From the NCBI GenBank assembly GCA_030536515.1, contig JAUNPV010000014.1, forward strand, positions 1 through 64,000: a stretch of 64,000 bases of DNA, in the 5' to 3' direction. Positions 32,486 through 39,661 of this stretch are shown in pieces. Every line of letters starts with the position of its first letter. Position 1 is the stretch's first letter. The position numbers and the translations under genes were made by a program. A model generated the notes under the pieces. It saw nothing but the letters and a program-made list of their open reading frames with translations. It did no database searches and was not told where the DNA came from. This stretch comes from Eubacteriales bacterium. GTDB taxonomy: Bacteria > Bacillota > Clostridia > Oscillospirales > Oscillospiraceae.

Positions 32486-32787
32486 TCAGCATAATGGATT
32501 GCCGTACTCCCGCATGACCACAATATCCGAGACGGAAAGCGAGTGGCCGTGAAAATCATCCGGGCGGTGAATGTTCAAATCGGTGTAAATGGTTTCCAGG
32601 GTTTCACCGGGCGTCAGAGGAGCGGCATAGACCAGCTCATAATTCGCAGGATCAACGGAAAGGCCAGCGGAATGCAGACGGTCAAGAGGCTCAAAACGGA
32701 AATCCCGCAAATCAGCTCCGTCCTTTAGCTGATACACCATGTAGGTATTCACGCCGTTTTCCCTTTCAAAGGCATCCAGTCGGGCAA
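32486..32787 (-). pseudogene. YodL-domain protein fragment
   Basis: An in-frame piece beginning around RLDAFERENGVNTYMVYQL and ending SDIVVMREYG covers one YodL-like domain, common in large proteins of Firmicute mobile elements. Both ends are cut: upstream it merges with the replisome-organizer gene in another frame, and downstream the frame stops at 32486. A shifted frame beyond it (A-I-H-Y-A-E-D-M...) stays open to about 32410 and may be a remnant after a frameshift. Confidence 0.6.
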
Positions 32788-33228
32788 CTCTATCTCTATC
32801 TTTGGTGGACGAATGTCGGACAAATGTCCGCCATCTGTCCGGGGCGCACAAATTGCCCTGTTTTGGAGCCGCGCCGCCCGCTTTCGCTCAGCTTCGGTTG
32901 AGGACTGACCGATCAGCAGCTCGATGTTGCTCATGTAAAAAGTGCCACTGTCCAGCACTTCCACAAGCCCCAGCTTCAGAAAGATTTGTAAGGCCCTCTC
33001 CACGGTGCCGATCTGCTGGCGGGTGATGGTGGCGATCATCTGGGCGGTGTAGGGAATATCCTCGTCAAGCTGAAGCCGCCCTCCGTTTTTCAAAGATTTC
33101 AGATAGAGCTTCAGCAGGATATTGGAGTAGAGAACACCGTCCTGCATACTTTCCAGCAGTACGATGGAATCATCGTCAAAATAGTTCTCTTTGAGTTTCA
33201 GGTAATAATATTTTCGGTTGTCTGACAT
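32749..33228 (-). CDS. Phage replisome organizer N-terminal domain protein, probably truncated
   Basis: The 159-residue product starts SDNRKYYYLKLKENYF and has LYSNILLKLYLKSLKNGGRL near residue 33, the classic N-terminal domain of phage replisome organizers (winged-helix DNA binding). After IGQSSTEAERKR near 107 the sequence becomes low-complexity (PPKIEIEL) and ends at a stop about where the YodL frame begins, so the C-terminal half is probably lost. ATG at 33228 with GGAGGAA. In related elements this gene lies near the Cys-rich VLP gene, as here. Confidence 0.72.
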   Translation of the reverse strand: MSDNRKYYYLKLKENYFDDDSIVLLESMQDGVLYSNILLKLYLKSLKNGGRLQLDEDIPYTAQMIATITRQQIGTVERALQIFLKLGLVEVLDSGTFYMSNIELLIGQSSTEAERKRAARLQNRAICAPRTDGGHLSDIRPPKIEIELPDWMPLKGKTA

Positions 33229-33341
33229 GGGTTCCTCCTTTGGGGTTGTTTTTGGCCTCTGTACGCATTTAGAGGACTGTTTTGGGGGTGAGAGGATAAA
33301 TGTATCACGCCCCCGCCGACACCCTCGAAAAAAGCCTTGAT

Positions 33342-33740
33342 TTACAAGGGTTTTTCAGCCCCTAAAACGTGACACTTTGCCCTCTGTTTCCGCTTGCGCT
33401 GGGCAGCCTTGATCCGCTTCATGCGTCCGGCACATTCCTGGCAGTATTTGGCCCGGTTTGAGCCGGGGGTAAACAACGCCCCGCATACGGCGCATTTCTT
33501 GGCGTCCAGCCGGTGAAACAAGGCAGTTTCCAGTTCCCTGTCCAGCGGCAGCACCGCCGCCCGGAACCACCGGCAAAGCAGGGAGTAGGAAATGGACTGG
33601 ACACAGACACATTCCTCTCCATCATCCAGCGCGATACAGTGTCCGCCGTCATAATTGCAGCACTCATGTACCAGCCGCCGCGCCCGCCGGTACTGGCGGT
33701 AGTCCATAACGGGAATTGGATTAACGCTGTTCTTCTTCAT
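33342..33740 (-). CDS. Cysteine-rich VLP-domain protein
   Basis: The 132-residue protein has many cysteines: HECCNYDGGHC near residue 28, CVCVQ near 46, CAVCG near 86 and YCQECAGRMKRIKAAQRKRKQR near 106. This is the Cys-rich VLP domain protein found in ICEs of gut Clostridia, probably binding zinc and nucleic acid through its basic tail. The ATG at 33740 has GGAAG upstream; earlier ATGs lead into unlikely sequence. Confidence 0.75.
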   Translation of the reverse strand: MKKNSVNPIPVMDYRQYRRARRLVHECCNYDGGHCIALDDGEECVCVQSISYSLLCRWFRAAVLPLDRELETALFHRLDAKKCAVCGALFTPGSNRAKYCQECAGRMKRIKAAQRKRKQRAKCHVLGAEKPL

Positions 33741-33914
33741 GCTGGTACTTCCCACACGCGCCGCAGCCGGGGCGGGCATGGGACTTCGATTCATCCGGCT
33801 TCGTCTGCAACAGGGCAAGGGACAGGCTGATTGTAAAATTGGCAGTAACAGAATCATGGGTTGGGGGCATAAACAAATTCTCCTTAATATTTTGTAAATT
33901 TTATGTCTATTGCA

Positions 33915-33943
33915 TTGATTTTGCGTTGCAAATGACATATACT
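33915..33943 (+). promoter_or_regulatory. Promoter of the relB-yafQ pair
   Basis: TTGATT (33915-33920), 17-bp spacer, TATACT (33938-33943), 34 bp before the antitoxin ATG. Autoregulation by the antitoxin is expected for the family. Confidence 0.7.
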
Positions 33944-33976
33944 ATAAGTGCAATAAACTTGAAAGGGGCTGATACA

Positions 33977-34252
33977 ATGGCAGATACTACAAATTTCAGC
34001 GTCCGAATGGACAGCGACATTAAAAAGCAGTGTGAAACGCTTTATAGCGAATTAGGCGTAAACCTCACCACCGCTATCAATGTTTTCCTGCGTCAATCGC
34101 TTCGCGCCGGTGGCTTTCCCTTTGAAGTCAGGCTGGAACAGCCGAACAAAGAAACCATAGCCGCTATGTTAGAGGCGGAACGGATTGCGCGTGATCCCAG
34201 CGTGAAACATTACTCCGATGTGGAAGAAGCACTCCGGGAGCTGAAACGATGA
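33977..34252 (+). CDS. Type II antitoxin, RelB/DinJ family
   Basis: A 91-residue antitoxin. The N-terminal ribbon-helix-helix is visible: NFSVRMDSDIKKQCETLYSELG then NLTTAINVFLRQSLRAGGFPF, characteristic of DinJ. The C-terminal half (LEAERIARDPSVKHYSDVEEALREL) is the toxin-binding part. It would bind YafQ and repress its own promoter. ATG at 33977 with AAAGGGG upstream; overlaps the toxin start by ATGA. Confidence 0.9.
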   Translation: MADTTNFSVRMDSDIKKQCETLYSELGVNLTTAINVFLRQSLRAGGFPFEVRLEQPNKETIAAMLEAERIARDPSVKHYSDVEEALRELKR

Positions 34253-34530
34253 AGCGTGATATTGTCTGGACGACAAAATTCAAAAAAGACTACAAACTGG
34301 CAATCAAACGCCACATGAACATTGACCTGCTGGATGATATTATCCGGGCTTTGTCGCGGGGCGAAAAGTTACCAGAGAAGAACAAAGACCACGAATTAAC
34401 CGGCGATTGGATAGGACATCGAGAATGTCACATCCTCCCGGACTGGCTGCTTGTCTACCGGATTGAGGACGATGTGCTGGTGCTGACGTTGGCCCGCACC
34501 GGAACACACAGCGACTTATTCGGCAAATAA
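34249..34530 (+). CDS. YafQ-family mRNA interferase toxin
   Basis: A 93-residue RelE-superfamily ribosome-dependent endoribonuclease. Known YafQ catalytic features are present: KDHELTGDW near residue 47, HRECHILPDWLLVYRI near 59 and TGTHSDLF at the end, with His, Asp and the C-terminal Phe conserved. Length is standard. It is translationally coupled to the antitoxin and followed by a terminator, so the pair is a complete, apparently functional module inside a wrecked element. Confidence 0.92.
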   Translation: MKRDIVWTTKFKKDYKLAIKRHMNIDLLDDIIRALSRGEKLPEKNKDHELTGDWIGHRECHILPDWLLVYRIEDDVLVLTLARTGTHSDLFGK

Positions 34531-34538
34531 ACCGGCTG

Positions 34539-34572
34539 CCGCCGTATGGGAAAATCCTGTACGGCGGTTTTT
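34539..34572 (+). terminator. Terminator of the relB-yafQ operon
   Basis: CCGCCGTA/TACGGCGG hairpin followed by T5, just after the yafQ stop. Confidence 0.85.
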
Positions 34573-34581
34573 CTATGCCTG

Positions 34582-34680
34582 TCAGCGCTCCGGCTCCCGG
34601 TCTTTTGACTGTTCCTGTCTGGCAAGCTGGTCGGCGGCCTTTTTCAGCCGCTCCAACCATAAGAATCCTTGCGCCAACAT
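34582..34680 (-). pseudogene. C-terminal coding remnant
   Basis: A 32-codon open piece (MLAQGFLWLERLKKAADQLA..., ending DREPER) with strongly protein-like composition, a helix-rich charged sequence. It begins where the intron-like sequence ends (~34690) and its frame is open further upstream. It is probably the 3' end of a conjugation gene whose body has been deleted. I do not recognise the family. Confidence 0.45.
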
Positions 34681-34689
34681 GAGAGATGC

Positions 34690-34952
34690 TAGCCTGGTTC
34701 CCTCTAACGACGTTTAACAGCGATTTACTTACATTCACCATACTACACAAGCCAAGCTCCCCAGCCGGACGTTGCTTCCAGCTTTTCGCCTCTGCCTCGC
34801 GGTTTCGGCTTGACCCTTTCGGGAGGGCTACCTTTTCTCGTCATGCTACCTCACGACCGTTGCCAGCCGCTTTGGTGACGATAGGCTACTGCTAATGGAA
34901 TAACAGGTTCGGTCAGCGCCGAACAGTTTAATTACGCGACCTCGTGTCGCGC
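34690..34952 (-). other. 5' fragment of a group II intron
   Basis: On the minus strand it starts GCGCGACACGAGG (intron 5' consensus GUGYG with U to C) exactly where TraG homology stops. It continues with domain I-like paired segments: GTTCGG...CCGAAC, the purine-rich GACGAGAAAAGG and CCCTCCCGAAAGGG. Only ~260 nt remain, and no LtrA reverse transcriptase is present. The call is by pattern and position and should be tested by covariance search. Confidence 0.55.
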
Positions 34953-35648
34953 GTAGGCGAAGGGGTTATATTTCATGCTCTTGCTGAAATTGATGGTGTT
35001 GAGGACTTTGATACGGTAAGGCTCATAAATGACTTTGCCTTTGGCGTCCCTCATGGGCTTGCCGTTCTCGTCCAGCTTCGGGGCGCCCCGGCGAAGCATG
35101 GTCCCTACCTCCGAAAGTAGCTGGCCCTTGGGGTCTGTGACCACATAGGACGCGTGCATTTGCATAAGGGAGGGCTTCACAAAGAACCGGGTCTTGCCGG
35201 AACCGCTGCCGCCGATGACCAGGATATTTTTGTTCCGGGCATACTTGGGAATCTTCGGGCGGCTGCTCATGGTCAGCTTTTCGGTCTGGGTCAGGGGGAT
35301 ATTCCAATCCGGCACCGGGTCAACATAGGGGGCTATATCCGCTGCCGTGCCCCACCGGGCAGAGCCGTACTCCATACCCCTGCGGTACTTCTTGGCGTTC
35401 TTGCCTTTGGCATACACCGCCAGCCGTACCATGACCGCCCCGGCAATGCCGATCCCTAAGTCAAGAAGATGGAAGCTGGGCGCCATATTGGAAAACGCCT
35501 CCGAAAAGCCCTGGCTGATATGCAGCAGCTTTTGAGAGGCGTCCATGCCCGGTGCCAGACGCACCGCCTGGCTGATTTTGTCAAAGGCATATACGAAAAT
35601 GAGGTACGGAAGATTGAGCAGCAGAACTTTTTTCAGATTTCCCGTCAT
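34932..35648 (-). pseudogene. VirD4/TraG type IV coupling protein, N-terminal part
   Basis: Codes for the first ~232 residues of a T4SS coupling ATPase: two membrane helices (about residues 9-24 and 60-80), KYRRGMEYGSARWG near 88, the Walker A GGSGSGKTRF near 146 and VTDPKGQLL near 170. The homology ends at KYNPFAY (34953), where the intron-like sequence begins; the last six or seven codons are intron. Full-length proteins are ~600 residues, so the Walker B part is missing. It overlaps pcfB by ATGA. Confidence 0.85.
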
Positions 35649-36121
35649 AGCTCCACGCCCCGATCCTTGGTCTTGACCTTCTCATGCTCCCGGTGGGAGA
35701 CCTTGACTTTCTCCTGCGCCTGGGAGAGTGCCTTGCGGATGGAGGGCTTTTTCTCCTTTGCCAGATTCTTTGCGGAGAACTCCCGGAAGGCCGCTGTAAT
35801 AACATCGGCGTCCCTGCCCTTGAAAAACACCAGGTACCGGGGTACCTCGCCGGAGGTATCCTTTTTCAGCGCAAAGTCGATACCGTACTTTTTCGCCGTA
35901 GCGGAGAAGGCCTTGATATTCTGGTCGGTGATCTCGATATTGGAAACGCCCGTGTTGTGCTGCATAAGCTGCCGGATGGTCTGCTTGCCGTGGTGGAGCT
36001 GACCGTGTTTCTTCTGCATTTCTGTGAGAACTTTCTTCATGGCCTTTTGGAGAAGGCTGGCGGTCATTTTGCCTGCCTCCACGCTGATGGCGATTGCGCC
36101 CTGGGTGATTTCTTCCTGCAT
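35645..36121 (-). CDS. PcfB/DUF3801 family conjugation protein
   Basis: The 158-residue protein is of the PcfB (DUF3801) family, an accessory of the coupling protein in Firmicute conjugation (PcfB/PcfC in pCF10). Seen: QEEITQGAIAISVEAGKMTASLL at the start, HGKQTIRQL near residue 43, then IEITDQNIKAF near 62 and YLVFFKGRDADVITAAF near 95, with a basic tail. Start ATG 36121, TGA overlapping the virD4 start. The order DUF6017-pcfB-virD4 is standard. Confidence 0.85.
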   Translation of the reverse strand: MQEEITQGAIAISVEAGKMTASLLQKAMKKVLTEMQKKHGQLHHGKQTIRQLMQHNTGVSNIEITDQNIKAFSATAKKYGIDFALKKDTSGEVPRYLVFFKGRDADVITAAFREFSAKNLAKEKKPSIRKALSQAQEKVKVSHREHEKVKTKDRGVEL

Positions 36122-36123
36122 GG

Positions 36124-37017
36124 CTACCTCCTTTCGCCGCTGCCGTACATATCGTGGCTGACCAGGGATGTGTAGTAGCTGTCAATGGTGGTCGGTGCGT
36201 TATACAGGGCGGCCAGCAGATATTTCTTGATGTTGCGGACATAGGTGGTGTTCTCCCGCATACGGTCAAGAACATATTCGATGTGGGAGCTGGTCAGCTT
36301 CAGGAACCGGGACTTGACCACCTCCGCCGGATAATCATCCCCGGCAATGCGGATCGTCTGCCGACGGGAACACACGGTATCCACCATGAGCTCCACCAGC
36401 TCGTCCAGACGGTCACGGTCAACACCGTGGCTCTGACAGAGAATATCATACTCGATATTCTCCAAAATCAGTTCACGGTAATTCTCTCTTTCACGCATCC
36501 TATCCTGTCCTTTCTGATCCTCGCCCCTGGGGGTATGGGGGATTGATTGGATAGGATTTGATCCTTGCGTAATTGATAAATCTTTTTTTGATTTCTGGTT
36601 ACTTGATCTATCTATATTTAATTGTGCGGTGTTTTCCAGACCTGGGTTATCCATATCCGGGTTTTCCGTATCTGGATACACCGTATCCGGCGAAGCCTCG
36701 TGTGGTCTGCCCGTATCCGGGGTATGGGGCGTTTCGTAGATGACATATTCCACATCCACGATTTTGCCCTTGCTGTCCCGCAGACGGTTACGCACAATGT
36801 ACCCGGCACGCTCCAGCTCCTTCAGGGCTGAACCAATGCTGTCCGTCCCCTCCTTGCAGATGGAGGCAAGACCTCTGGTGGTATAGTTCCAGTTCTCCGG
36901 GAGGGACAGCATCATAGAGAGCAGCCCCTTTGACTTTAGGGACAGTTCTGTGTTTCGCAGATGATGGTTTGACATGACCGTATAATCACGGGTCTTTTCT
37001 ATGCGAAAAACTGCCAT
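36124..37017 (-). CDS. Replication initiator/DUF6017 family HTH protein
   Basis: A 297-residue protein. Residues ~1-105 are a RepA-like winged helix: FRIEKTRDYTVMSNHHLRNTELSLKSKGLLSMMLSLP, then GSALKELERAGYIVRNR. A Pro/Asp/Thr-rich linker follows (residues ~110-170), and the C-terminal DUF6017 domain begins at ~180 (ILENIEYDILCQSHG) and includes NTTYVRNIKKYLLAALYNAP. Such proteins open the transfer/replication module in ICEs of gut Firmicutes. ATG at 37017 preceded by GGAGG. Ends 2 nt before pcfB. Confidence 0.88.
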   Translation of the reverse strand: MAVFRIEKTRDYTVMSNHHLRNTELSLKSKGLLSMMLSLPENWNYTTRGLASICKEGTDSIGSALKELERAGYIVRNRLRDSKGKIVDVEYVIYETPHTPDTGRPHEASPDTVYPDTENPDMDNPGLENTAQLNIDRSSNQKSKKDLSITQGSNPIQSIPHTPRGEDQKGQDRMRERENYRELILENIEYDILCQSHGVDRDRLDELVELMVDTVCSRRQTIRIAGDDYPAEVVKSRFLKLTSSHIEYVLDRMRENTTYVRNIKKYLLAALYNAPTTIDSYYTSLVSHDMYGSGERR

Positions 37018-37413
37018 GTCACAGACCTCCTTCCTGTTGATTTGAAAAGTGTTGTTTTCGAGGGGTTAGCCAGCCTCAGACCTTCTTGGTTATGGAGCAT
37101 GAGAAAACACCCACACCCCTTGCAGTTCGCCCGTGTGGAAGGAAAGAATGGTGACTTTTCAACCCTAATCGCTACACTTGATTTAGGTATAGAAAAAGGG
37201 CGGCTGTCTAAAAAACAGTCGCCCGGAAAGGGATATATACAAGATAAATTACTGTTCGGATGCCCCAAAACCGTTGATATTACTGGGTTTTTCAAAAAGT
37301 TCTGTATCGCTGCTCGTACCCATTTCATCCAACTGTCCTGTGGACAGTTGGGCCGCCAGTTCAAAAAGTGGGGGCCGCCACACAAATTTCTCCTAAAGAG
37401 AAATTTGACAATG
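37018..37413. other. Gene-free right end of the element
   Basis: No supported gene. Contains inverted repeats AACTGTCC/GGACAGTT at about 37331-37350 and AAATTTCTC/GAGAAATTT at about 37384-37406, the latter only 8 bp from the candidate attR. These may be arm or core sites for the integrase. Confidence 0.5.
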
Positions 37414-37433
37414 GAGTCCCCTTTCTCGCATCA
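37414..37433 (+). other. Candidate attR (imperfect copy of tRNA-Leu 3' end)
   Basis: GAGTCCCCTTTCTCGCATCA differs from the tRNA 3' end at two positions. The last three bases are the TGA stop (minus strand) of spoVAC, so the right border lies exactly at the end of that gene. Confidence 0.65.
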
Positions 37434-37868
37434 GACGAGGGTATAGACCCAGTAAATCAGGCCGTAGACCACGCTGGCGGCCAGGCCGTAGACGATGACC
37501 GGGCCGGCGATGGTGAACATTTTTGCGCCGACGCCCAGGACAAAGCCCTCGGTTTTGAACTCCACGGCCGGGGCGGCGATGGAGTTGGCGAAGCCGGTGA
37601 TGGGCACCAGGGTTCCGGCGCCGGCGTGCTTGGCCAGGTTGTCGTAGAGGCTCAGGCCCGTCAGCAGGGCCGACAGGGCCACCAGGCTCATGGAGGCCGC
37701 CGTGCCTGCCGCATCCTCGGAAAGCCCCAGGTTGGTATACCAGTTCAAAAAGGCCTGGCCGATGACGCAGATCAGCCCGCCAATCCAAAAAGCATGAAAG
37801 CAGTCCCGGCCCATGGGAGACTTTGGCGCCATTTCCGAAACCAGCTTGGCATATTGTTTTTCCGTCAT
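37431..37868 (-). CDS. spoVAC: Stage V sporulation protein AC
   Basis: Inner-membrane protein of the forespore dipicolinic-acid channel (SpoVA), also a mechanosensitive germination channel in B. subtilis. The 145-residue protein has MTEKQYAKLV at the start, FWIGGLICVIGQ near 26, LLTGLSLYDNLAKHAGAGTLVPITGFANSIAAPAVEF near 67 and GVGAKMFTIAGPVIVYG near 112, a near-complete SpoVAC signature. ATG at 37868 with GGAGG. It stands alone: no spoVAD or spoVAE follows, because the mobile element begins at its stop codon. An RNA hairpin hides its ribosome-binding site. Confidence 0.93.
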   Translation of the reverse strand: MTEKQYAKLVSEMAPKSPMGRDCFHAFWIGGLICVIGQAFLNWYTNLGLSEDAAGTAASMSLVALSALLTGLSLYDNLAKHAGAGTLVPITGFANSIAAPAVEFKTEGFVLGVGAKMFTIAGPVIVYGLAASVVYGLIYWVYTLV

Positions 37869-37925
37869 AAAAATCCCTCCGGCGTTAGCTTGCGCCAAAG
37901 CCGGAGGGATATTCCTGCGATTATA
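37866..37925 (-). promoter_or_regulatory. RBS-sequestering hairpin and -10 box of spoVAC
   Basis: On the minus strand the arms ATCCCTCCGGC (37900-37910) and GCCGGAGGGAT (37873-37883) pair perfectly over 11 bp with a 16-nt loop. The second arm contains the Shine-Dalgarno GGAGG. TATAAT lies at 37920-37925, so the hairpin would be at the extreme 5' end of the mRNA. No clear -35 box. Confidence 0.65.
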
Positions 37926-37964
37926 CTATTTCTGTTTTCTCCCTGTTTTCCATTGGAAAACGGA

Positions 37965-37993
37965 GGCGGCGGCCTGGGGTCAGGCCGCTCTAC
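37965..37993. repeat. GGCGGCCTG hairpin repeat ending CTCTAC
   Basis: A degenerate member of the GTAGGG-tagged GGCGGCCTG family between the S-component gene and spoVAC. Confidence 0.6.
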
Positions 37994-38043
37994 AGGCTTT
38001 GCTGAGTCAGCCTGATAAGCACAAACCTTTTTTCAGACAGCCT

Positions 38044-38607
38044 CTAAATCACAGGCATCAAATGGTTCCTCTCCAGAGCTTTGCGGATGGCGATGGCCAG
38101 CATGGGCGCAAAGACGATGGCCACCACGGCGTTGAAGATGGTGGCGGGCGTCTTGCCGGCGACCATAACCAGGGCGGCGTCAGGGGTCAGGCCGCTTTTC
38201 AGAAGGCCGGAGTAGAAGTAGCTTTTCGTCAGGTACAGCACAGCGTAGGTTACGGCTCCGGCCAGCGTTGCCAGGGTTGCTCTGCCGTAGCCCCAGCTTT
38301 TCCCGATGACCAGACCCACGGCCACGCCGTAGGCTCCCTTGGTCAGGAAGGTAATCCAGCATTCGGAGATGTAGGCGGGGTAGAACAGAATGTCGTACAG
38401 GGCGGAGCCCAGCCCGGCGGCCAGCCCGCCCAGCCAGGGCCCCAGCAGAATGCCGGAAAGGGCGCAGATGATGTTGCCCAGATGGAAGGACGTGGTGTCC
38501 CCGATGGCAAGGGGCAGGGTAATCCGCAGGGCGGAGCCTGCCACCGTCAGAGCGGCCAGCAGCGCAGTCGTGACGACCTTTTTTGTTGAGATGGACGGAT
38601 TGTTCAT
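38044..38607 (-). CDS. ECF transporter S component
   Basis: A 187-residue substrate-binding membrane subunit of an energy-coupling-factor vitamin transporter, with about six helices. Seen: KKVVTTALLAALTVAG at the start, then FHLGNIICALSGILLGPWLGGLAAGLGSALYD near 41-72, a pattern of the FolT/RibU/PdxU-type S components. The ligand is not determined. The A/A'/T module is not nearby, so it is a group II solitary S component. ATG at 38607 with GGAGG 9 nt upstream and a TATAAT at about 38640. Two AGATTGGA direct repeats flank the -10 and could be an operator. No riboswitch is evident. Confidence 0.82.
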   Translation of the reverse strand: MNNPSISTKKVVTTALLAALTVAGSALRITLPLAIGDTTSFHLGNIICALSGILLGPWLGGLAAGLGSALYDILFYPAYISECWITFLTKGAYGVAVGLVIGKSWGYGRATLATLAGAVTYAVLYLTKSYFYSGLLKSGLTPDAALVMVAGKTPATIFNAVVAIVFAPMLAIAIRKALERNHLMPVI

Positions 38608-38781
38608 AGCGTTTTGCCTCCAATCTTGATTTGTCCTTATTATATTCCAATCTGGTAATAAATATAGTGCCAAAAATCGAATATAAAATAAGGCCAGTAC
38701 AAAGGGCGGTCACGAAAAAACAGAGAATTTATCGAAATTGACTGAAATGAACGAAAGGGACTGTACAGCTCTCATAACTTA

Positions 38782-38790
38782 TGCTACAAT
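38782..38790 (+). promoter_or_regulatory. Extended -10 promoter of nagB
   Basis: TGC followed by TACAAT (38785-38790), 56 bp before the nagB ATG. An 8-bp palindrome CTGTACAG lies at 38761-38768 at about -30 and may bind a regulator. Confidence 0.6.
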
Positions 38791-38846
38791 GAATCCAGAA
38801 AAACATATGCAGGAGACTGCATGAATTTTGAAAGGGGATACCGAAC

Positions 38847-39584
38847 ATGAGACTGATTCGCGCAAAGGATTACAACGACGTAAGCCGCAAGGCTGCCTAC
38901 ATCATCGCAGCACAGGTACACCTGAAGCCCGACTGTGTCCTGGGTCTGGCCACCGGCAGCAGCCCCATTGGCACCTACAAGGAGCTCATCGCCAAGTATG
39001 AGTCCGGCGAGCTGGACTTCTCCCAGGTCAAGACTGTGAACCTGGACGAGTATGTGGGCCTGACCAAGGACCACGACCAGAGCTACGCCTACTTCATGCG
39101 CACCAACCTCTTTGACCACGTGAACATCAACCAGGCCAACTGCAACATCCCCAACGGCATGAACCCCGACGCCGAGGCTGAGTGCGCCCGCTACGATGCC
39201 GTCATTGCCTCCTTCGGCGGCGCTGACTTGCAGCTGCTGGGCCTGGGCCCCAACGGCCACATCGGCTTCAACGAGCCCTGCGACGAGTTCGTAAACGGCA
39301 CCAACAAGGTGGAGCTGACCAAGTCCACCATCGATGCCAACGCCCGCTTCTTCGCCACCCGGGAGGACGTTCCCACCCACGCCTACACCATGGGCATCGG
39401 CTCCATCATGAAGGCCAAGCGGGTCCTGCTGGTGGTCAACGGCGAGAATAAGGCCCAGGCTGTGAAGGACTGCTTCTTCGGCCCCATCAAGCCCCAGGCT
39501 CCCGGCTCCATTTTGCAGCTGCACCCCGACTTCACCCTGGTCGCCGACGAGGCCGCCCTGTCCCTGGTGAAGGACCTTATTTAA
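38847..39584 (+). CDS. nagB: Glucosamine-6-phosphate deaminase
   Basis: Converts glucosamine-6-phosphate to fructose-6-phosphate and ammonia, feeding amino sugars into glycolysis. The 245-residue protein has LGLATGSSPIGTYKEL near residue 31 (phosphate loop), VNLDEYVGL near 64 (catalytic Asp), LQLLGLGPNGHIGFNEP near 128 (catalytic His) and the C-terminal ALSLVKDL. AAAGGGG before the ATG. No nagA or PTS gene is adjacent. It has its own promoter and strong terminator. Confidence 0.97.
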   Translation: MRLIRAKDYNDVSRKAAYIIAAQVHLKPDCVLGLATGSSPIGTYKELIAKYESGELDFSQVKTVNLDEYVGLTKDHDQSYAYFMRTNLFDHVNINQANCNIPNGMNPDAEAECARYDAVIASFGGADLQLLGLGPNGHIGFNEPCDEFVNGTNKVELTKSTIDANARFFATREDVPTHAYTMGIGSIMKAKRVLLVVNGENKAQAVKDCFFGPIKPQAPGSILQLHPDFTLVADEAALSLVKDLI

Positions 39585-39607
39585 GGAAACTCTGAATCGA
39601 TCCAAAG

Positions 39608-39646
39608 GGCGCACCGCTTTACAGCGGTGCGCCTCTGCTCTTTTTT
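39608..39646 (+). terminator. Terminator of nagB
   Basis: GGCGCACCGCT/AGCGGTGCGCC hairpin followed 7 nt later by T6. Confidence 0.85.
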
Positions 39647-39661
39647 ATGAAGGATGGTCGT

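Larger units (their letters stand above)
26819..37433. mobile_element. Decayed integrative (conjugative) element in tRNA-Leu
   Basis: About 10.6 kb between two imperfect copies of the tRNA-Leu 3' end. Contents: truncated tyrosine integrase, truncated large serine recombinase with tnpW, an HTH/sigma regulatory pair, an IS110 copy, replisome organizer, YodL fragment, Cys-rich VLP protein, RelB/YafQ, a broken TraG/VirD4, PcfB and a DUF6017 initiator. No relaxase, VirB4 or other mating-pore genes remain, so self-transfer is lost. Codon use and base composition differ from the flanks. The mix of gene types suggests nested elements that later lost large parts. Confidence 0.75.

Noticed and set aside
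34686-34895. Plus-strand 69-codon frame
   Set aside because: Lies within the proposed group II intron fragment, opposite its strand; no homology or ribosome-binding site.
37042-37446. Plus-strand 134-codon frame at the island's right end
   Set aside because: Crosses hairpins and the candidate attR and runs into the antisense of spoVAC; not gene-like.
38761-38768. CTGTACAG as a LexA/SOS box before nagB
   Set aside because: Firmicute LexA sites are GAACN4GTTC-like; an 8-bp palindrome alone is weak evidence.
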